From positions 1 to 10,411 of the forward strand of contig JBCBZE010000096.1 in NCBI GenBank assembly GCA_039815505.1: a stretch of DNA of 10,411 nucleotides, given 5' to 3'. The translations under genes and the position numbers were made by a program. This DNA comes from CANLWN01 sp039815505. GTDB lineage: Bacteria > Bacteroidota > Bacteroidia > Flavobacteriales > Flavobacteriaceae. The notes beneath the pieces were generated by a model. It was given only the letters and a program-made list of their open reading frames with translations. It was not told the DNA's origin and did not search any database. Below, one piece after another: positions 1 to 7,721 of this stretch. How positions within the stretch are numbered: the stretch's first letter is position 1; every line of letters starts with the position of its first letter.

Positions 1-2
1 AA

Positions 3-113
3 ATCAGAAGTGATATGGACACCGTACCCTTGGCAGGTCTAATGGGCCTCTTTTTAGGCCTGGTCATCCTACTGAGCCTATATCCTTCCATTCCTTCCCT
101 ATACCAGATCTAA
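3..113 (+). CDS. C-terminal end of a membrane protein, probably GspF-like T2SS platform protein (partial)
   Basis: This frame is open from the window edge and stops at a TAA one base before the gspE start. Only about 36 residues are visible. They contain a Pro followed by one hydrophobic helix of roughly 20 residues, then a Tyr-Pro and a short tail ending in YQI. GspF/PilC proteins end in the same way: a conserved Pro, a final membrane helix, a Pro and a short tail. GspF is the inner-membrane platform protein that contacts the GspE ATPase, and the gene is often next to gspE. The position, the 1-bp spacing and the shape fit GspF, but too little sequence is present to exclude another polytopic membrane protein. 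Confidence 0.5.
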   Translation: MRSDMDTVPLAGLMGLFLGLVILLSLYPSIPSLYQI

Positions 114-114
114 T

Positions 115-1527
115 ATGGAGACCCTGTCCTATAACATACCTATAGCACTGCAGCAACGCATCACCGCGGAACAGGCCCATCACTACAGGATCGTACCTGT
201 TTCGGAAACTGATGACACCCTTGTTTTTAAGACCGATCAGCCCGTCTTGGATGATTTGCTTACCGAGCTACGGATTATATTGGACACCCCCTTGGACCTT
301 GAACGATGTGGGCGGGAAGAGCTGCAACGGTACCTTAGTACCAACTACCGGGAACCACAAAACGCCGCTACCGGAAAACTGGAGTATAGCACGGATTTTC
401 TGGAAAAAATGGTATGGAACGCTAAGCAAGTAGGTAGCAGCGACATCCATTTTGAACCTTATGAAAAGAAATGTAGGGTCAGGTTTCGATTAGACGGTAA
501 ACTATTGGAACAGTATAGTATTACCTTGACCGAATACCCCACCATCATCAACAAGATAAAAATAAAAGCGGGACTGGACATCGCCGAAAAGCGATTACCG
601 CAGGATGGCCGTATTACCATGAAGACACAAGGGGACGAATTTGATATCCGAGTTTCCTCCCTACCTACACTTCACGGCGAAAAAATGGTGTTACGGATAT
701 TGAGCAAGGATACGGGCCAACTATCCCTTGAAAATCTAGGGTTTGATCGGAAAGAACTGCGGCGGTACAAGGAGGGCATTAAAAACCCCAATGGGATCGT
801 TCTGATATCCGGGCCCACGGGATCCGGGAAGACCACCACCCTATACGCCACCTTGAAACATCTCAACAAGGGCGAGACCAATATACTAACGGTAGAAGAC
901 CCCATTGAATATACCCTTGAGGGCATCAACCAGGTACAGCTCAAAGAGAATATCGGTCTTGATTTTGCAAGCACCTTGCGTACCTTTTTACGACAGGATC
1001 CCGATATCATCATGGTGGGCGAGATACGTGACGTCAAGACCGCAAATATGGCCATAAGGGCCGCATTAACGGGCCATCTGGTACTCTCCACCATACATAC
1101 CAACTCTGCTTGGGCCACCGTTTCCCGGCTCATCGATATGGGGGTACCCCCCTTTTTGATCGCCAGTACCCTGAATATGAGCGTAGCACAGCGGTTGGTC
1201 CGTAGACTATGTGGGGAATGCAAGCAAGAGGAACCTTTGGACCGTGAACTGCTCCCCGAGCACTTTGAACCGCCCGGAACCTTAAAAAAACATTACCGGG
1301 CCGTTGGGTGTAATTCCTGCCACCATACAGGATATTCCGGCAGAAAAGCTATTTATGAAATAGTGCCCGTTTCCAAGGATTTAATGGCCCCGATAAAGAA
1401 CAACCACCTGGAAATCGATGCTTATTTACAAGCAAATAACATCCCGACCTTAAAACAGCACGCATTACAACTGATACAAGAGGGCGTTACCGCTATAGAA
1501 GAGGTATACTCCTTATTAACCGACTGA
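115..1527 (+). CDS. gspE: Type II secretion/type IV pilus assembly ATPase GspE
   Basis: This is the cytoplasmic hexameric ATPase that powers pseudopilus or pilus assembly at the inner membrane. At 470 residues it is near the usual GspE length and shorter than most PilB proteins. Residues 1-75 form a small N-terminal domain, and the motor domain follows from about residue 90. The Walker A motif GPTGSGKTTT lies at 233-242, the Asp box EDPIEY at 261-266, the Walker B DPDIIMVGEIRD at 295-306 and the His box TGHLVLSTIHTN at 319-330. A zinc-binding pair of CxxC motifs (C366/C369 and C399/C402) marks the GspE/PilB assembly ATPases and is absent from PilT retraction motors. All catalytic elements look intact. 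The start follows the upstream stop by one base, and the stop lies 3 bp before the secretin gene, so it is part of one operon. GspE versus PilB cannot be settled from this gene alone; the neighbours favour a T2SS-like system. Confidence 0.95.
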   Translation: METLSYNIPIALQQRITAEQAHHYRIVPVSETDDTLVFKTDQPVLDDLLTELRIILDTPLDLERCGREELQRYLSTNYREPQNAATGKLEYSTDFLEKMVWNAKQVGSSDIHFEPYEKKCRVRFRLDGKLLEQYSITLTEYPTIINKIKIKAGLDIAEKRLPQDGRITMKTQGDEFDIRVSSLPTLHGEKMVLRILSKDTGQLSLENLGFDRKELRRYKEGIKNPNGIVLISGPTGSGKTTTLYATLKHLNKGETNILTVEDPIEYTLEGINQVQLKENIGLDFASTLRTFLRQDPDIIMVGEIRDVKTANMAIRAALTGHLVLSTIHTNSAWATVSRLIDMGVPPFLIASTLNMSVAQRLVRRLCGECKQEEPLDRELLPEHFEPPGTLKKHYRAVGCNSCHHTGYSGRKAIYEIVPVSKDLMAPIKNNHLEIDAYLQANNIPTLKQHALQLIQEGVTAIEEVYSLLTD

Positions 1528-1530
1528 TCT

Positions 1531-3753
1531 ATGAAAAAGCTATTTTCCATACTATTCCTATTGACCCTGCTTCATGTGAGCGGCCAGGAAACCAATAGGA
1601 TACAGCGTATTAGCAATAATTTGGAGCTGTTGGCCCTGGAAAATTCCGGACTGAACGAGAATTTAAAACTAGAAGTGAACGTGGCCAACGTGACCCTCCC
1701 CAACTTTTTGATCGCGGTCTCCAAAGTACATCGACTTAACCTTAGTGTATCCCCCGACATCAACAATATTACCATCGTCAACAATTTCGCGGACGTTACC
1801 GTTAGGGACCTTTTGGTTTTTCTATGCAAGGAGTACGGATTGGACATTGAATTCACGGGAACGATCTTGTCCGTAAAAAAATATAAACCCCCAACTCCCG
1901 AGGTGGTGGAAAAGGAGGTCCATGTAGAGTACAGTCCCCTGAACCGGATGATTTCATTGGATATTAAAAACGATCCCTTGGAAAAAGTCTTCCGTAAAAT
2001 CATGGATATCACCGGAGAAAACCTGTTGTATACCAGTGGTATGGAAAGTATCCCGATCAGCATGTACTTAAGCAATGTCCCCTTTGATACGGCCATGAAA
2101 AAATTGGCCGGCACCAATAAGCTGTCCTTTTCAAAATCCAGGGACGGATTCTACCTTTTTGATACTTTGGACAATACACCGAATACCATTGAAGGAAGCG
2201 TACAGACCCTGGCGAACAGACCTAGAAGAAGAAACTCGCAGGGTAGTAATTTTCAATATCAGGTCATCGATACCTTGAACAGGATACTCCATGTAGATTT
2301 TGAGAATGTCCCTATTGTGGATATCATACGGGAAATAAGCTATGACCTTCATCTTGATGTGTATACGGCAACACCCTTGGAAGAGGCCGGGGAGGTAAGT
2401 TTTAAGGCAAAACAAATCTCGTACGATATGCTGTTGGAGCGCATCTTTGAAAGCAAGGCCAATGATAATACGCCCGGCCCTATACAACAAAGCAATGCTA
2501 GTACGGCCCGGAACAGGGCATCGGTTCAAAATGGCGCCCGGACCAACCTCCCATCGTCCTCGTATCCCACCAACTTTACGTTTAAAAAAGAGGGGGGGAT
2601 CTACTTTTTTGGGACCGCCGATCAATTAAGTGTCCGAAAAACCGAAGTGGTACAGATGATGCACCGGTCGGTAGAGTTGCTGGGCGACCCTACCCCGTAT
2701 ACCGGGGCCGCACGGGCGGCTGGAAGAACGGTCGGTGGAAACGTTAATTATTTGGGTGGCGGGATACAGCCCGGGCAAGGGCTCAACAACATACAGGCGA
2801 CCAACAACGCTACAAGAAGGATCAATACAACACCCAATACCTTTGGAAACTATGGAAACAACGCGGAGGCCTTGGTCAATATTTTACCGGACGATATCCT
2901 TGCCGACCTGGACGTGAAAATAGATTATGAACTCAACAGTTTTTTGGTCAGCGGTCCGGCCGCGAACATCAACCGCTTTAAAAACTTTATTAGGGAAATA
3001 GACAAGCCCGTACCCGTAGTATTGATAGAGGTCATGCTAATAGAGGTACGAAAATCGGCGACGGTGGAAACCGGGATCTCATGGGGCATAGGTGATGAAC
3101 CCGTAAGCACAAGGGGAAGCGTGTTCCCGGAGACCGACCTTACCCTTGGGGCCGGTACGGTGAACAAGATCATCGGCGGGTTCGATGGTTTTGGTTCCTT
3201 TAATATTGGTAAGGTGGTCCCAGAATTCTTTGCTACCATCAAGGCCATGGAGGCCAATGGCAACCTAAAGATACGCTCCACACCCAAACTATCTACCCTC
3301 AACGGACACAGGGCCAACCTATCCATTGGGGAGACCACCTATTATGTGGTGACCAACCAGAACTTTTTTGGATCACAGATTCCCACCACTTCAGAGGTCA
3401 GAAACTTTCAACCTATAGACGCCGAATTGGCCGTGAGCATAAAGCCCTTGGTATCGGGCAACGGCCAAGTTACCCTGGACATCAACGTAGTACAGTCCGA
3501 TTTTAACGGGGAACGTATAGAGGACGAGGCGCCCCCGGGGCTTACCTCCAGAGAGTTCAGTTCCATTATCCGAATGCAGAACCAGGATCTTGCCGTTCTC
3601 GGCGGACTGGAAGAAAAGGTGAAGAACGATTCCGGAAACGGGGTGCCCTTATTGGCCAGGATACCCGTTATAAAATGGCTTTTTAGCAAAAGGACCCGTG
3701 AGGATACCAAGCAAAAATTGACCATACTCATAAAACCTACCGTGATCTACTGA
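1531..3753 (+). CDS. gspD: Secretin, GspD/PilQ-like outer-membrane pore
   Basis: This predicted outer-membrane secretin forms the exit channel of a T2SS-like machine. The 740-residue product begins with a Sec signal peptide (MKKLFSILFLLTLLHVSGQ); there is no lipobox cysteine. The periplasmic part has three regions resembling short STN/N-domain folds, at about 44-118, 138-212 and 250-360. A Gly/Asn/Gln-rich linker follows at about 385-445, then an N3-like repeat with the pattern LNSFLVSGPAANI near 468-480. The secretin core begins at about 495 (VVLIEVMLIEV). It includes the RSTPKLSTLNGHRA segment near 582-595 and ends with the hallmark LGGLEEK, a VPLLARIPVIKWLFS stretch (705-719) and ILIKPTVIY at the C-terminus. 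Nothing follows the barrel, so there is no S-domain for a pilotin. It overlaps the next gene by one base (TGATG). Family assignment is firm; the substrate and the choice between T2SS and pilus are not visible. Confidence 0.93.
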   Translation: MKKLFSILFLLTLLHVSGQETNRIQRISNNLELLALENSGLNENLKLEVNVANVTLPNFLIAVSKVHRLNLSVSPDINNITIVNNFADVTVRDLLVFLCKEYGLDIEFTGTILSVKKYKPPTPEVVEKEVHVEYSPLNRMISLDIKNDPLEKVFRKIMDITGENLLYTSGMESIPISMYLSNVPFDTAMKKLAGTNKLSFSKSRDGFYLFDTLDNTPNTIEGSVQTLANRPRRRNSQGSNFQYQVIDTLNRILHVDFENVPIVDIIREISYDLHLDVYTATPLEEAGEVSFKAKQISYDMLLERIFESKANDNTPGPIQQSNASTARNRASVQNGARTNLPSSSYPTNFTFKKEGGIYFFGTADQLSVRKTEVVQMMHRSVELLGDPTPYTGAARAAGRTVGGNVNYLGGGIQPGQGLNNIQATNNATRRINTTPNTFGNYGNNAEALVNILPDDILADLDVKIDYELNSFLVSGPAANINRFKNFIREIDKPVPVVLIEVMLIEVRKSATVETGISWGIGDEPVSTRGSVFPETDLTLGAGTVNKIIGGFDGFGSFNIGKVVPEFFATIKAMEANGNLKIRSTPKLSTLNGHRANLSIGETTYYVVTNQNFFGSQIPTTSEVRNFQPIDAELAVSIKPLVSGNGQVTLDINVVQSDFNGERIEDEAPPGLTSREFSSIIRMQNQDLAVLGGLEEKVKNDSGNGVPLLARIPVIKWLFSKRTREDTKQKLTILIKPTVIY

Positions 3754-4970
3754 TGTGGCATAGATGGCTGACATACCTAAAGGAAGGTCCCTCCTATGCC
3801 GGATTGGAGATTTGTGAGCATCAGGGGGAGCTCCGTTCTTACCTCCTGGAGCTCCGGCGGAAAAACGATACGCTGCACATCGTAAAGGAAACCATATTGG
3901 ACGGATTGGAGGGCATCCCGGGACATATCGGTAAAAAAGTACCGTTGTTCCTTTCCATAAACACCTCCAAGGTATTGGTCAAACAAACAACGGGCGAGGG
4001 GTCCGATAATCCTGAACCCATAGTGGACCGTGCTTTTCCAAACCTGGACCTTCGTAATTTTTATTACGAGGTCGCCCGGACACCGGGCGGCCCTATAGTG
4101 GCCATCTCCAAAAGGGACCATGTGGACGAATTGATTGCAAAACTCAACAACATAGACGTATTTCCCACCCATACGGCCCTGGGCATCACCGGTATCCAAA
4201 GTATCGCCGGGTATTTGGACAACGGCACGGTGGGGCTCTCCAATTTGGAGCTTAGCCTCACGGACGGACGTATAGAAGGGATACGGCCGTTATCCCAAAC
4301 AGTCCCTAAAACATACAGGGTGAACGGCCTTTTGGTCCCAGGACATATGCTAACGGCCTTCTCCTGCGTTACCGCACAACTGGGGAAACGGGACATCGCC
4401 TCCAATCTTGACGATGCCAATAGGATCGCAAGAAAGGGATTGGCCGATAGGCGCATATTCAATTTTACCCTCAGGGCCGCATTGTTATTTTTCCTTGGGC
4501 TGTTGTTACTAAACTTTGCCGTATTTGAACATTACTTTACCGGGGTGGCGTCCCTAAGGACCGCCCTGGAACGGAACGACTCCCAAATCCGGGAACTGGA
4601 GCAACTGCTCCTGTCCGTGGACCAAAAGCAGCAACGGGTGGAACGGTACAGCTCATCGTCCAGTTCCAGGGCAAGCTATTATATGGACCAACTGGCCATG
4701 GACATGCCCTTAACCGTACTTATGGGCAGCATGGACTACCGGCCCCTGGAAAGGCCCGTTAGCGACGCAAAACACATATTGCTCACAAAGGACCTGATCT
4801 TGGTCACGGGCAGCTCTAACGATCCCGAAGCTTTTTCGCAGTGGGTCATAGCACTTGAAAAACTACCTTGGACCCTATCGGTGGAGGCCACGGATTACGA
4901 TTACGTATCCAAGACGACCTCGGACTTTTCCCTTAAAATAATGATCGATGAACAGTGGACTGAAAAATAA
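3753..4970 (+). CDS. GspL-like (PilM/PilN-like) inner-membrane assembly protein
   Basis: This 405-residue bitopic protein has the architecture of GspL, or of a PilM-PilN fusion. Residues 1-230 are a soluble cytoplasmic part that reads like a reduced actin-like PilM/GspL domain, with the beta-strand VPLFLSINTSKVLVKQ at 63-78. One membrane helix spans about 238-258 and is preceded by basic residues (RKG, DRR). A coiled coil runs from about 264 to 298, and a Ser-rich patch (SSSSSS) lies near 300-305. The rest is a small periplasmic alpha/beta domain (about 335-400). In T2SS, GspL links the GspE ATPase in the cytoplasm to GspM in the periplasm. The position between the secretin and a GspM-like gene supports this role. 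The start ATG overlaps the secretin stop by one base. Sequence resemblance to named GspL proteins is weak, so the call rests mainly on architecture and context. Confidence 0.7.
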   Translation: MWHRWLTYLKEGPSYAGLEICEHQGELRSYLLELRRKNDTLHIVKETILDGLEGIPGHIGKKVPLFLSINTSKVLVKQTTGEGSDNPEPIVDRAFPNLDLRNFYYEVARTPGGPIVAISKRDHVDELIAKLNNIDVFPTHTALGITGIQSIAGYLDNGTVGLSNLELSLTDGRIEGIRPLSQTVPKTYRVNGLLVPGHMLTAFSCVTAQLGKRDIASNLDDANRIARKGLADRRIFNFTLRAALLFFLGLLLLNFAVFEHYFTGVASLRTALERNDSQIRELEQLLLSVDQKQQRVERYSSSSSSRASYYMDQLAMDMPLTVLMGSMDYRPLERPVSDAKHILLTKDLILVTGSSNDPEAFSQWVIALEKLPWTLSVEATDYDYVSKTTSDFSLKIMIDEQWTEK

Positions 4971-5460
4971 AATACTATTTGCCGGTATCCTGCTATTGCT
5001 GGTCGCCTGTTACCGATTGGCCATAGGGAAAACCCTGGACCTGAGGTCGGAACATCGGCTACTGGAGGAAAAGACCACCTCCCTAAAGGATACCCCGGCC
5101 AGACTTGCCATACTAAGGAAAAAAGAACGGTACTACGACTCCATTATACAACGGACAGACTTGGGCGGCACCTCGGTACAGAACAATCTATTGCGCTTCC
5201 TAAACAGGGAAACCCTGAAAAACGGGGCAAAAATCATCGATTTTAGACCGCCCCACATATTCCGAGACGAAAATCGGGAGGTGACCACCTACTCCTTTAA
5301 AATCCAAGGCTCCTATAACCATATCCTAAAGACCGTTTACCTACTGGAACAAAAAGTGAACTTTGGGCAAGTAGTGCATGTACGCCTCGATAAAAAAACA
5401 AACCATAGGACAAGGGCACATACCCTTGAAGCAATTGTTTTTATACAACAAAGAAAATGA
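4948..5460 (+). CDS. GspM/PilO-like inner-membrane assembly protein
   Basis: This 170-residue bitopic protein has a short cytoplasmic N-terminus, one membrane helix at about 8-26, a charged helical segment likely to form a coiled coil (30-70), and a periplasmic alpha/beta domain (75-168). In that domain a beta-strand YSFKIQG precedes a helix HILKTVYLLEQ and a strand VVHVRLD, the ferredoxin-like order seen in PilO and GspM. Such proteins pair with GspL/PilN in the assembly platform. The ATG lies inside the end of the GspL-like gene (23-bp overlap in another frame), which implies translational coupling. The last 30 codons lie inside a 102-bp sequence repeated at 10205-10306. The next gene's ATG overlaps this stop (ATGA). 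The reading frame here appears complete, although it sits at the edge of the AT-rich segment. The assignment rests on architecture and neighbours. Confidence 0.7.
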   Translation: MNSGLKNKILFAGILLLLVACYRLAIGKTLDLRSEHRLLEEKTTSLKDTPARLAILRKKERYYDSIIQRTDLGGTSVQNNLLRFLNRETLKNGAKIIDFRPPHIFRDENREVTTYSFKIQGSYNHILKTVYLLEQKVNFGQVVHVRLDKKTNHRTRAHTLEAIVFIQQRK

Positions 5461-5469
5461 ACGAACAGC
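5368..5469 (+). repeat. 102-bp direct repeat, copy 1 (3' end of gspM-like gene)
   Basis: This block matches 10205-10306 without gaps at 98 of 102 positions. The differences from copy 2 are at 5373 (A to G), 5417 (C to T), 5433 (A to G) and 5463 (G to T). It covers codons 141-170 and the stop of the gspM-like gene plus the first codons of the next gene. Two of the three changes inside the gspM-like frame are silent; the third turns Ala into Val. Similarity fades at both ends of the block. It marks the left boundary of the AT-rich segment. Confidence 0.93.
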
Positions 5470-5531
5470 CATACTTCAGTATCCCTTTTTTAGTTCTGGG
5501 GGAAAAATCCAAATACATTCCGGGCTTATGA
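5457..5531 (+). pseudogene. Truncated start of the next operon gene (24 codons)
   Basis: An ATG overlaps the gspM-like stop (ATGA), the classic arrangement of a coupled operon gene. The frame starts MNEQPYFSIPFLVLG and ends at a TGA after 24 codons. A short polar start followed by a hydrophobic run would fit a membrane-anchored platform protein of the PilP/GspN kind, which often follows PilO/GspM genes, but this is only inference. A one-base shift in the GGGGG run near 5500 opens another frame to 5632, so the gene may be frameshifted as well as cut off. The copy in the right-hand repeat has GAA changed to TAA and reads only two codons. Confidence 0.4.
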
Positions 5532-6070
5532 CCATCTGCATAGACGCTCTATTAAGAACAACCCATCATTTTAACTCAGTTTTTGACTTCACCTTTGTTT
5601 CTGGCCAAACAAACCTTGGATCACTTATTTAGCTGTAAACAAGCTAGGTTTTGTGACCAACACGGCACACATCCAATTGTTTGTGTTTTCATCAAAGTTA
5701 TTTCTTAGTACTTCAATTCCATTAGCTTCAAAAAAAAAGGGGATGACCCAGGTGTATTATAATGTAAACGTGTAAGGATTTCATATTCTTACGATTTGAT
5801 AGTTGTTTTATAGAAAGGGGAAATGAGCATAAGGTGCATTCGTTTAACAAAGAGCATCCGTCGCACAGCGAAGTATTTGCTTAGATTGTATATGTAAAAT
5901 ATGGTTCCATCCGGTTCGATTTATAATGTTTATCTCGACCGAAAAACAAAACATTTGAACATACTATACGTTTGGTGGGTAATTTAATTTTTAGAAATAA
6001 TGGGGGACTCCTCCAAGTTTTGGCCAATACTAATGAAGTTGTATCTAGAATAGCCTTTCAATTTTGGCAA
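5532..6070. other. AT-rich intergenic stretch with gene scraps
   Basis: No complete gene is convincing here. The plus-strand frame to 5632 may be the shifted continuation of the broken operon gene. On the minus strand, 5625-5757 is open for 43 codons and reads protein-like (see the separate entry). A TACGTTTG box at 5967-5974 resembles a Bacteroidota -7 element, but it has no correctly spaced TTTG and no plus-strand gene after it. No terminator with a clear hairpin and T-run was found after the T2SS operon. Confidence 0.5.
5625..5784 (-). pseudogene. Possible decayed gene fragment on the minus strand
   Basis: Reading the minus strand, about 43 codons are open and end in a TAA at 5625-5627. 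The inferred peptide includes FFFEANGIEVLRNNFDENT and later WMCAVLVTKPSLFTAK, which has the look of a real C-terminus. There is no good start in that frame. A run of nine A bases on the plus strand (5730-5738) would allow a frameshift to join it to an upstream frame that begins with ATG at 5784 (MKSLHVYIIIHLGHPLFF). I do not recognise the family. It may be a dead gene carried in the segment, or chance. Confidence 0.22.
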
Positions 6071-6589
6071 TTAGAATTCATACCCAATGTGAATTCCCCC
6101 AAAATACCTAAATTCACCTCCGATCAAAGTTCCAATTACGGGACCTGTATGAAACCCATTTTTCCCAATCATAATATTCACCTCTCCTTCGAAATAGGCT
6201 GCTACCTCCAGATCTTGTTCTGAATTGGGAAGTGCAAAACTTGGGCCTACATTTATTGTCAGTATCGGCCAAGGTTTGTGACTTATTAAAGGTGTAATCT
6301 CTTGCCCTATCCTTCCCTCGTCTTCAAAAACAACTGAATATCCCAACCCAAATGCCCAGTAATGACTGGTCCAATAGGTAAAATGTATTTCCGTTACCGG
6401 ATCGTTGTGGCCTGCTTCAGGGTTTACAATTACCGTTTCTGAAATTACCAACTCAAACCCAGGGTCTTTTTGGGATGAATCACTATCATTGTGATGTTCT
6501 TTCTTCTGCCCTAGGCTAAAAAAAGGGACCAGTAGAGATAATACCGGGATGATTAAAGTCTTGGCTCGTGGTAGATTGTTGATTTTCAT
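6071..6589 (-). CDS. Exported beta-rich hypothetical protein
   Basis: I do not recognise a named family. The chosen ATG at 6589 gives 172 residues that open directly with a signal peptide: basic MKINNLPRAK, then a hydrophobic run, with likely cleavage near SLG-QKK (about residue 27). An ATG at 6601 would add four residues. After the signal comes a His/Asp/Ser-rich hydrophilic stretch (about 29-42). The rest alternates short strands rich in Tyr, Phe and Gly, for example YWAFGLGYSVVF, and ends FGGIHIGYEF. The C-terminal Phe and alternating aromatics resemble small outer-membrane beta-barrels, so an outer-membrane or periplasmic place is likely. It stands alone, on the opposite strand to the T2SS operon, in AT-rich DNA. 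No promoter box is clear upstream. Confidence 0.75.
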   Translation of the reverse strand: MKINNLPRAKTLIIPVLSLLVPFFSLGQKKEHHNDSDSSQKDPGFELVISETVIVNPEAGHNDPVTEIHFTYWTSHYWAFGLGYSVVFEDEGRIGQEITPLISHKPWPILTINVGPSFALPNSEQDLEVAAYFEGEVNIMIGKNGFHTGPVIGTLIGGEFRYFGGIHIGYEF

Positions 6590-6896
6590 TTTATAGTCCA
6601 TTAAAAGTTGGAAAATAATTCCTATGCCATGTTTGTGAAGTGTATGGGAAATTTTTTTTTGATTTTCTTGAATAACCCGAGTTTGCCGTCAGAGGTTCAA
6701 TAAATTTCCTCTTTGCCCAATATTAATTATTTAGGTAACTGAAACTCGTAGATCTTATAGGCGATAAAACCTTAATTAAATTTGTTGGTTCCTGTAAAAT
6801 TAGTTTCATGAAAAATATCTTTTGCATTGCATGTTTTGGTAAAACTATTTGCAACGAATAACAAAAGATTGCACTTTTTTCATTTTAATTAAATTT
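6590..6896. other. Intergenic region between AraC regulator and exported protein
   Basis: This AT-rich gap lies downstream of the araC-type gene and upstream of the exported-protein gene, both on the minus strand. It should hold the promoter of the latter, but no minus-strand TAnnTTTG box was found. A plus-strand TAAATTTG at 6777-6784 precedes only a 17-codon frame at 6808 and is probably chance. No hairpin terminator is evident. Confidence 0.4.
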
Positions 6897-7721
6897 CTAA
6901 TCATTAATATTTTGAAGAATGTTTTTGTATTTTTTTCTATAATCCAGCGGGCTAATCCCGGTATGCTTTTTAAAAAACCTACTAAAATAAGAAGGATCAT
7001 TGAATCCTATTTTAAATGTAATTTCCGTGGAGTTCAATTTGGTTGATAGTAACAACTTCTGTGATTCGAGTAAAAGTCTCTTCAAAATAATCTCTTTTGG
7101 ATTTTGGGTTTCTATTTCGTTCAAATAAATCAAAAACTGTTTTGGTTTTAAATCCAATTGTTTTGCATAATCGGATACTTTATGATTAACGGCATGTTCA
7201 ATATTTAAGAGATGATTGAATTCTATTAAATATTTATATCCAATAGCTGTTTTGGTATTTAAGGACTCAATGATCAAAGTATCGATGGCTCCTTTAAACC
7301 TTTCCAATTGATGTCCAAACTGGTCTTTTTCAACTTTGAGATGCTTAAAGACATTTTCGACAATGGTGATTTTGTTTTTATGAAATTCTATTTTGGCAAC
7401 ATCAAAATAATCACTAAAGAATTTTGTGTTGAATCTACTGGCCATTACTTCCAAACTGGCCGAGAAATAGCTTCCCCTAAACGCTATAACATGAACTTTT
7501 GAACACCATTTTGCATTAGAGAACAATACCTCTCCCGGATTTAAAAAAAGTAGGGTATTGGGCGAGTTTTTTTCTTCCTTAAAGTTAATATATAAGTTAC
7601 AGGGCGCTTCTTCAAAATATATGAAGCAATAATGTTGATGGTCCAATATTTTGATTTCCTCTTGACTAAAGGTGAAATATTTAAAATCATTATCCGACAA
7701 CTCTTGGTTTCGTCCCATCAT
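6897..7721 (-). CDS. AraC-family transcriptional regulator
   Basis: This is a 274-residue DNA-binding regulator. The C-terminal third (about 178-266) is an AraC/XylS double helix-turn-helix domain. The first helix-turn-helix is near KVSDYAKQLDLKPKQFLIYL (181-200). The second helix-turn-helix and family signature run from about 230 to 263, including ITFKIGFNDPSYFSRFFKKH. The N-terminal half has beta strands around LLFLNPGEVLF (57-67), typical of a small cupin-like effector or dimer domain, and three Cys residues (32, 41, 73). Two adjacent ATGs (7721 and 7718) could serve as start; the first is given. The ligand and targets are unknown. Nearby candidate targets are the exported-protein gene, dps, the hydrolase gene or its own gene, all on the same strand. 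It seems to be transcribed alone. Confidence 0.9.
   Translation of the reverse strand: MMGRNQELSDNDFKYFTFSQEEIKILDHQHYCFIYFEEAPCNLYINFKEEKNSPNTLLFLNPGEVLFSNAKWCSKVHVIAFRGSYFSASLEVMASRFNTKFFSDYFDVAKIEFHKNKITIVENVFKHLKVEKDQFGHQLERFKGAIDTLIIESLNTKTAIGYKYLIEFNHLLNIEHAVNHKVSDYAKQLDLKPKQFLIYLNEIETQNPKEIILKRLLLESQKLLLSTKLNSTEITFKIGFNDPSYFSRFFKKHTGISPLDYRKKYKNILQNIND

Noticed and set aside
5378..5632. 84-codon and matching 62-codon (10167-10355) plus-strand frames covering the two repeat copies
   Set aside because: Within the repeats they are the off-frame reading of the gspM-like coding end. Their similarity to each other comes only from the DNA repeat.
5823..5897. 24-codon plus-strand frame for a basic peptide (MSIRCIRLTKSIRRTAKYLL...)
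   Set aside because: Cationic and amphipathic-looking, but the purine run AGAAAGGGG ends only two bases before the ATG, too close for a ribosome site. There is no promoter and no second line of evidence.
5907..5927. tRNA T-loop-like GGTTCGATTT
   Set aside because: The flanking bases do not pair as a T-arm and no acceptor or anticodon arm is found around it.
5967..5974. Plus-strand promoter box TACGTTTG
   Set aside because: The nearest TTTG is only 9 bases upstream, not about 20, and no plus-strand gene follows.
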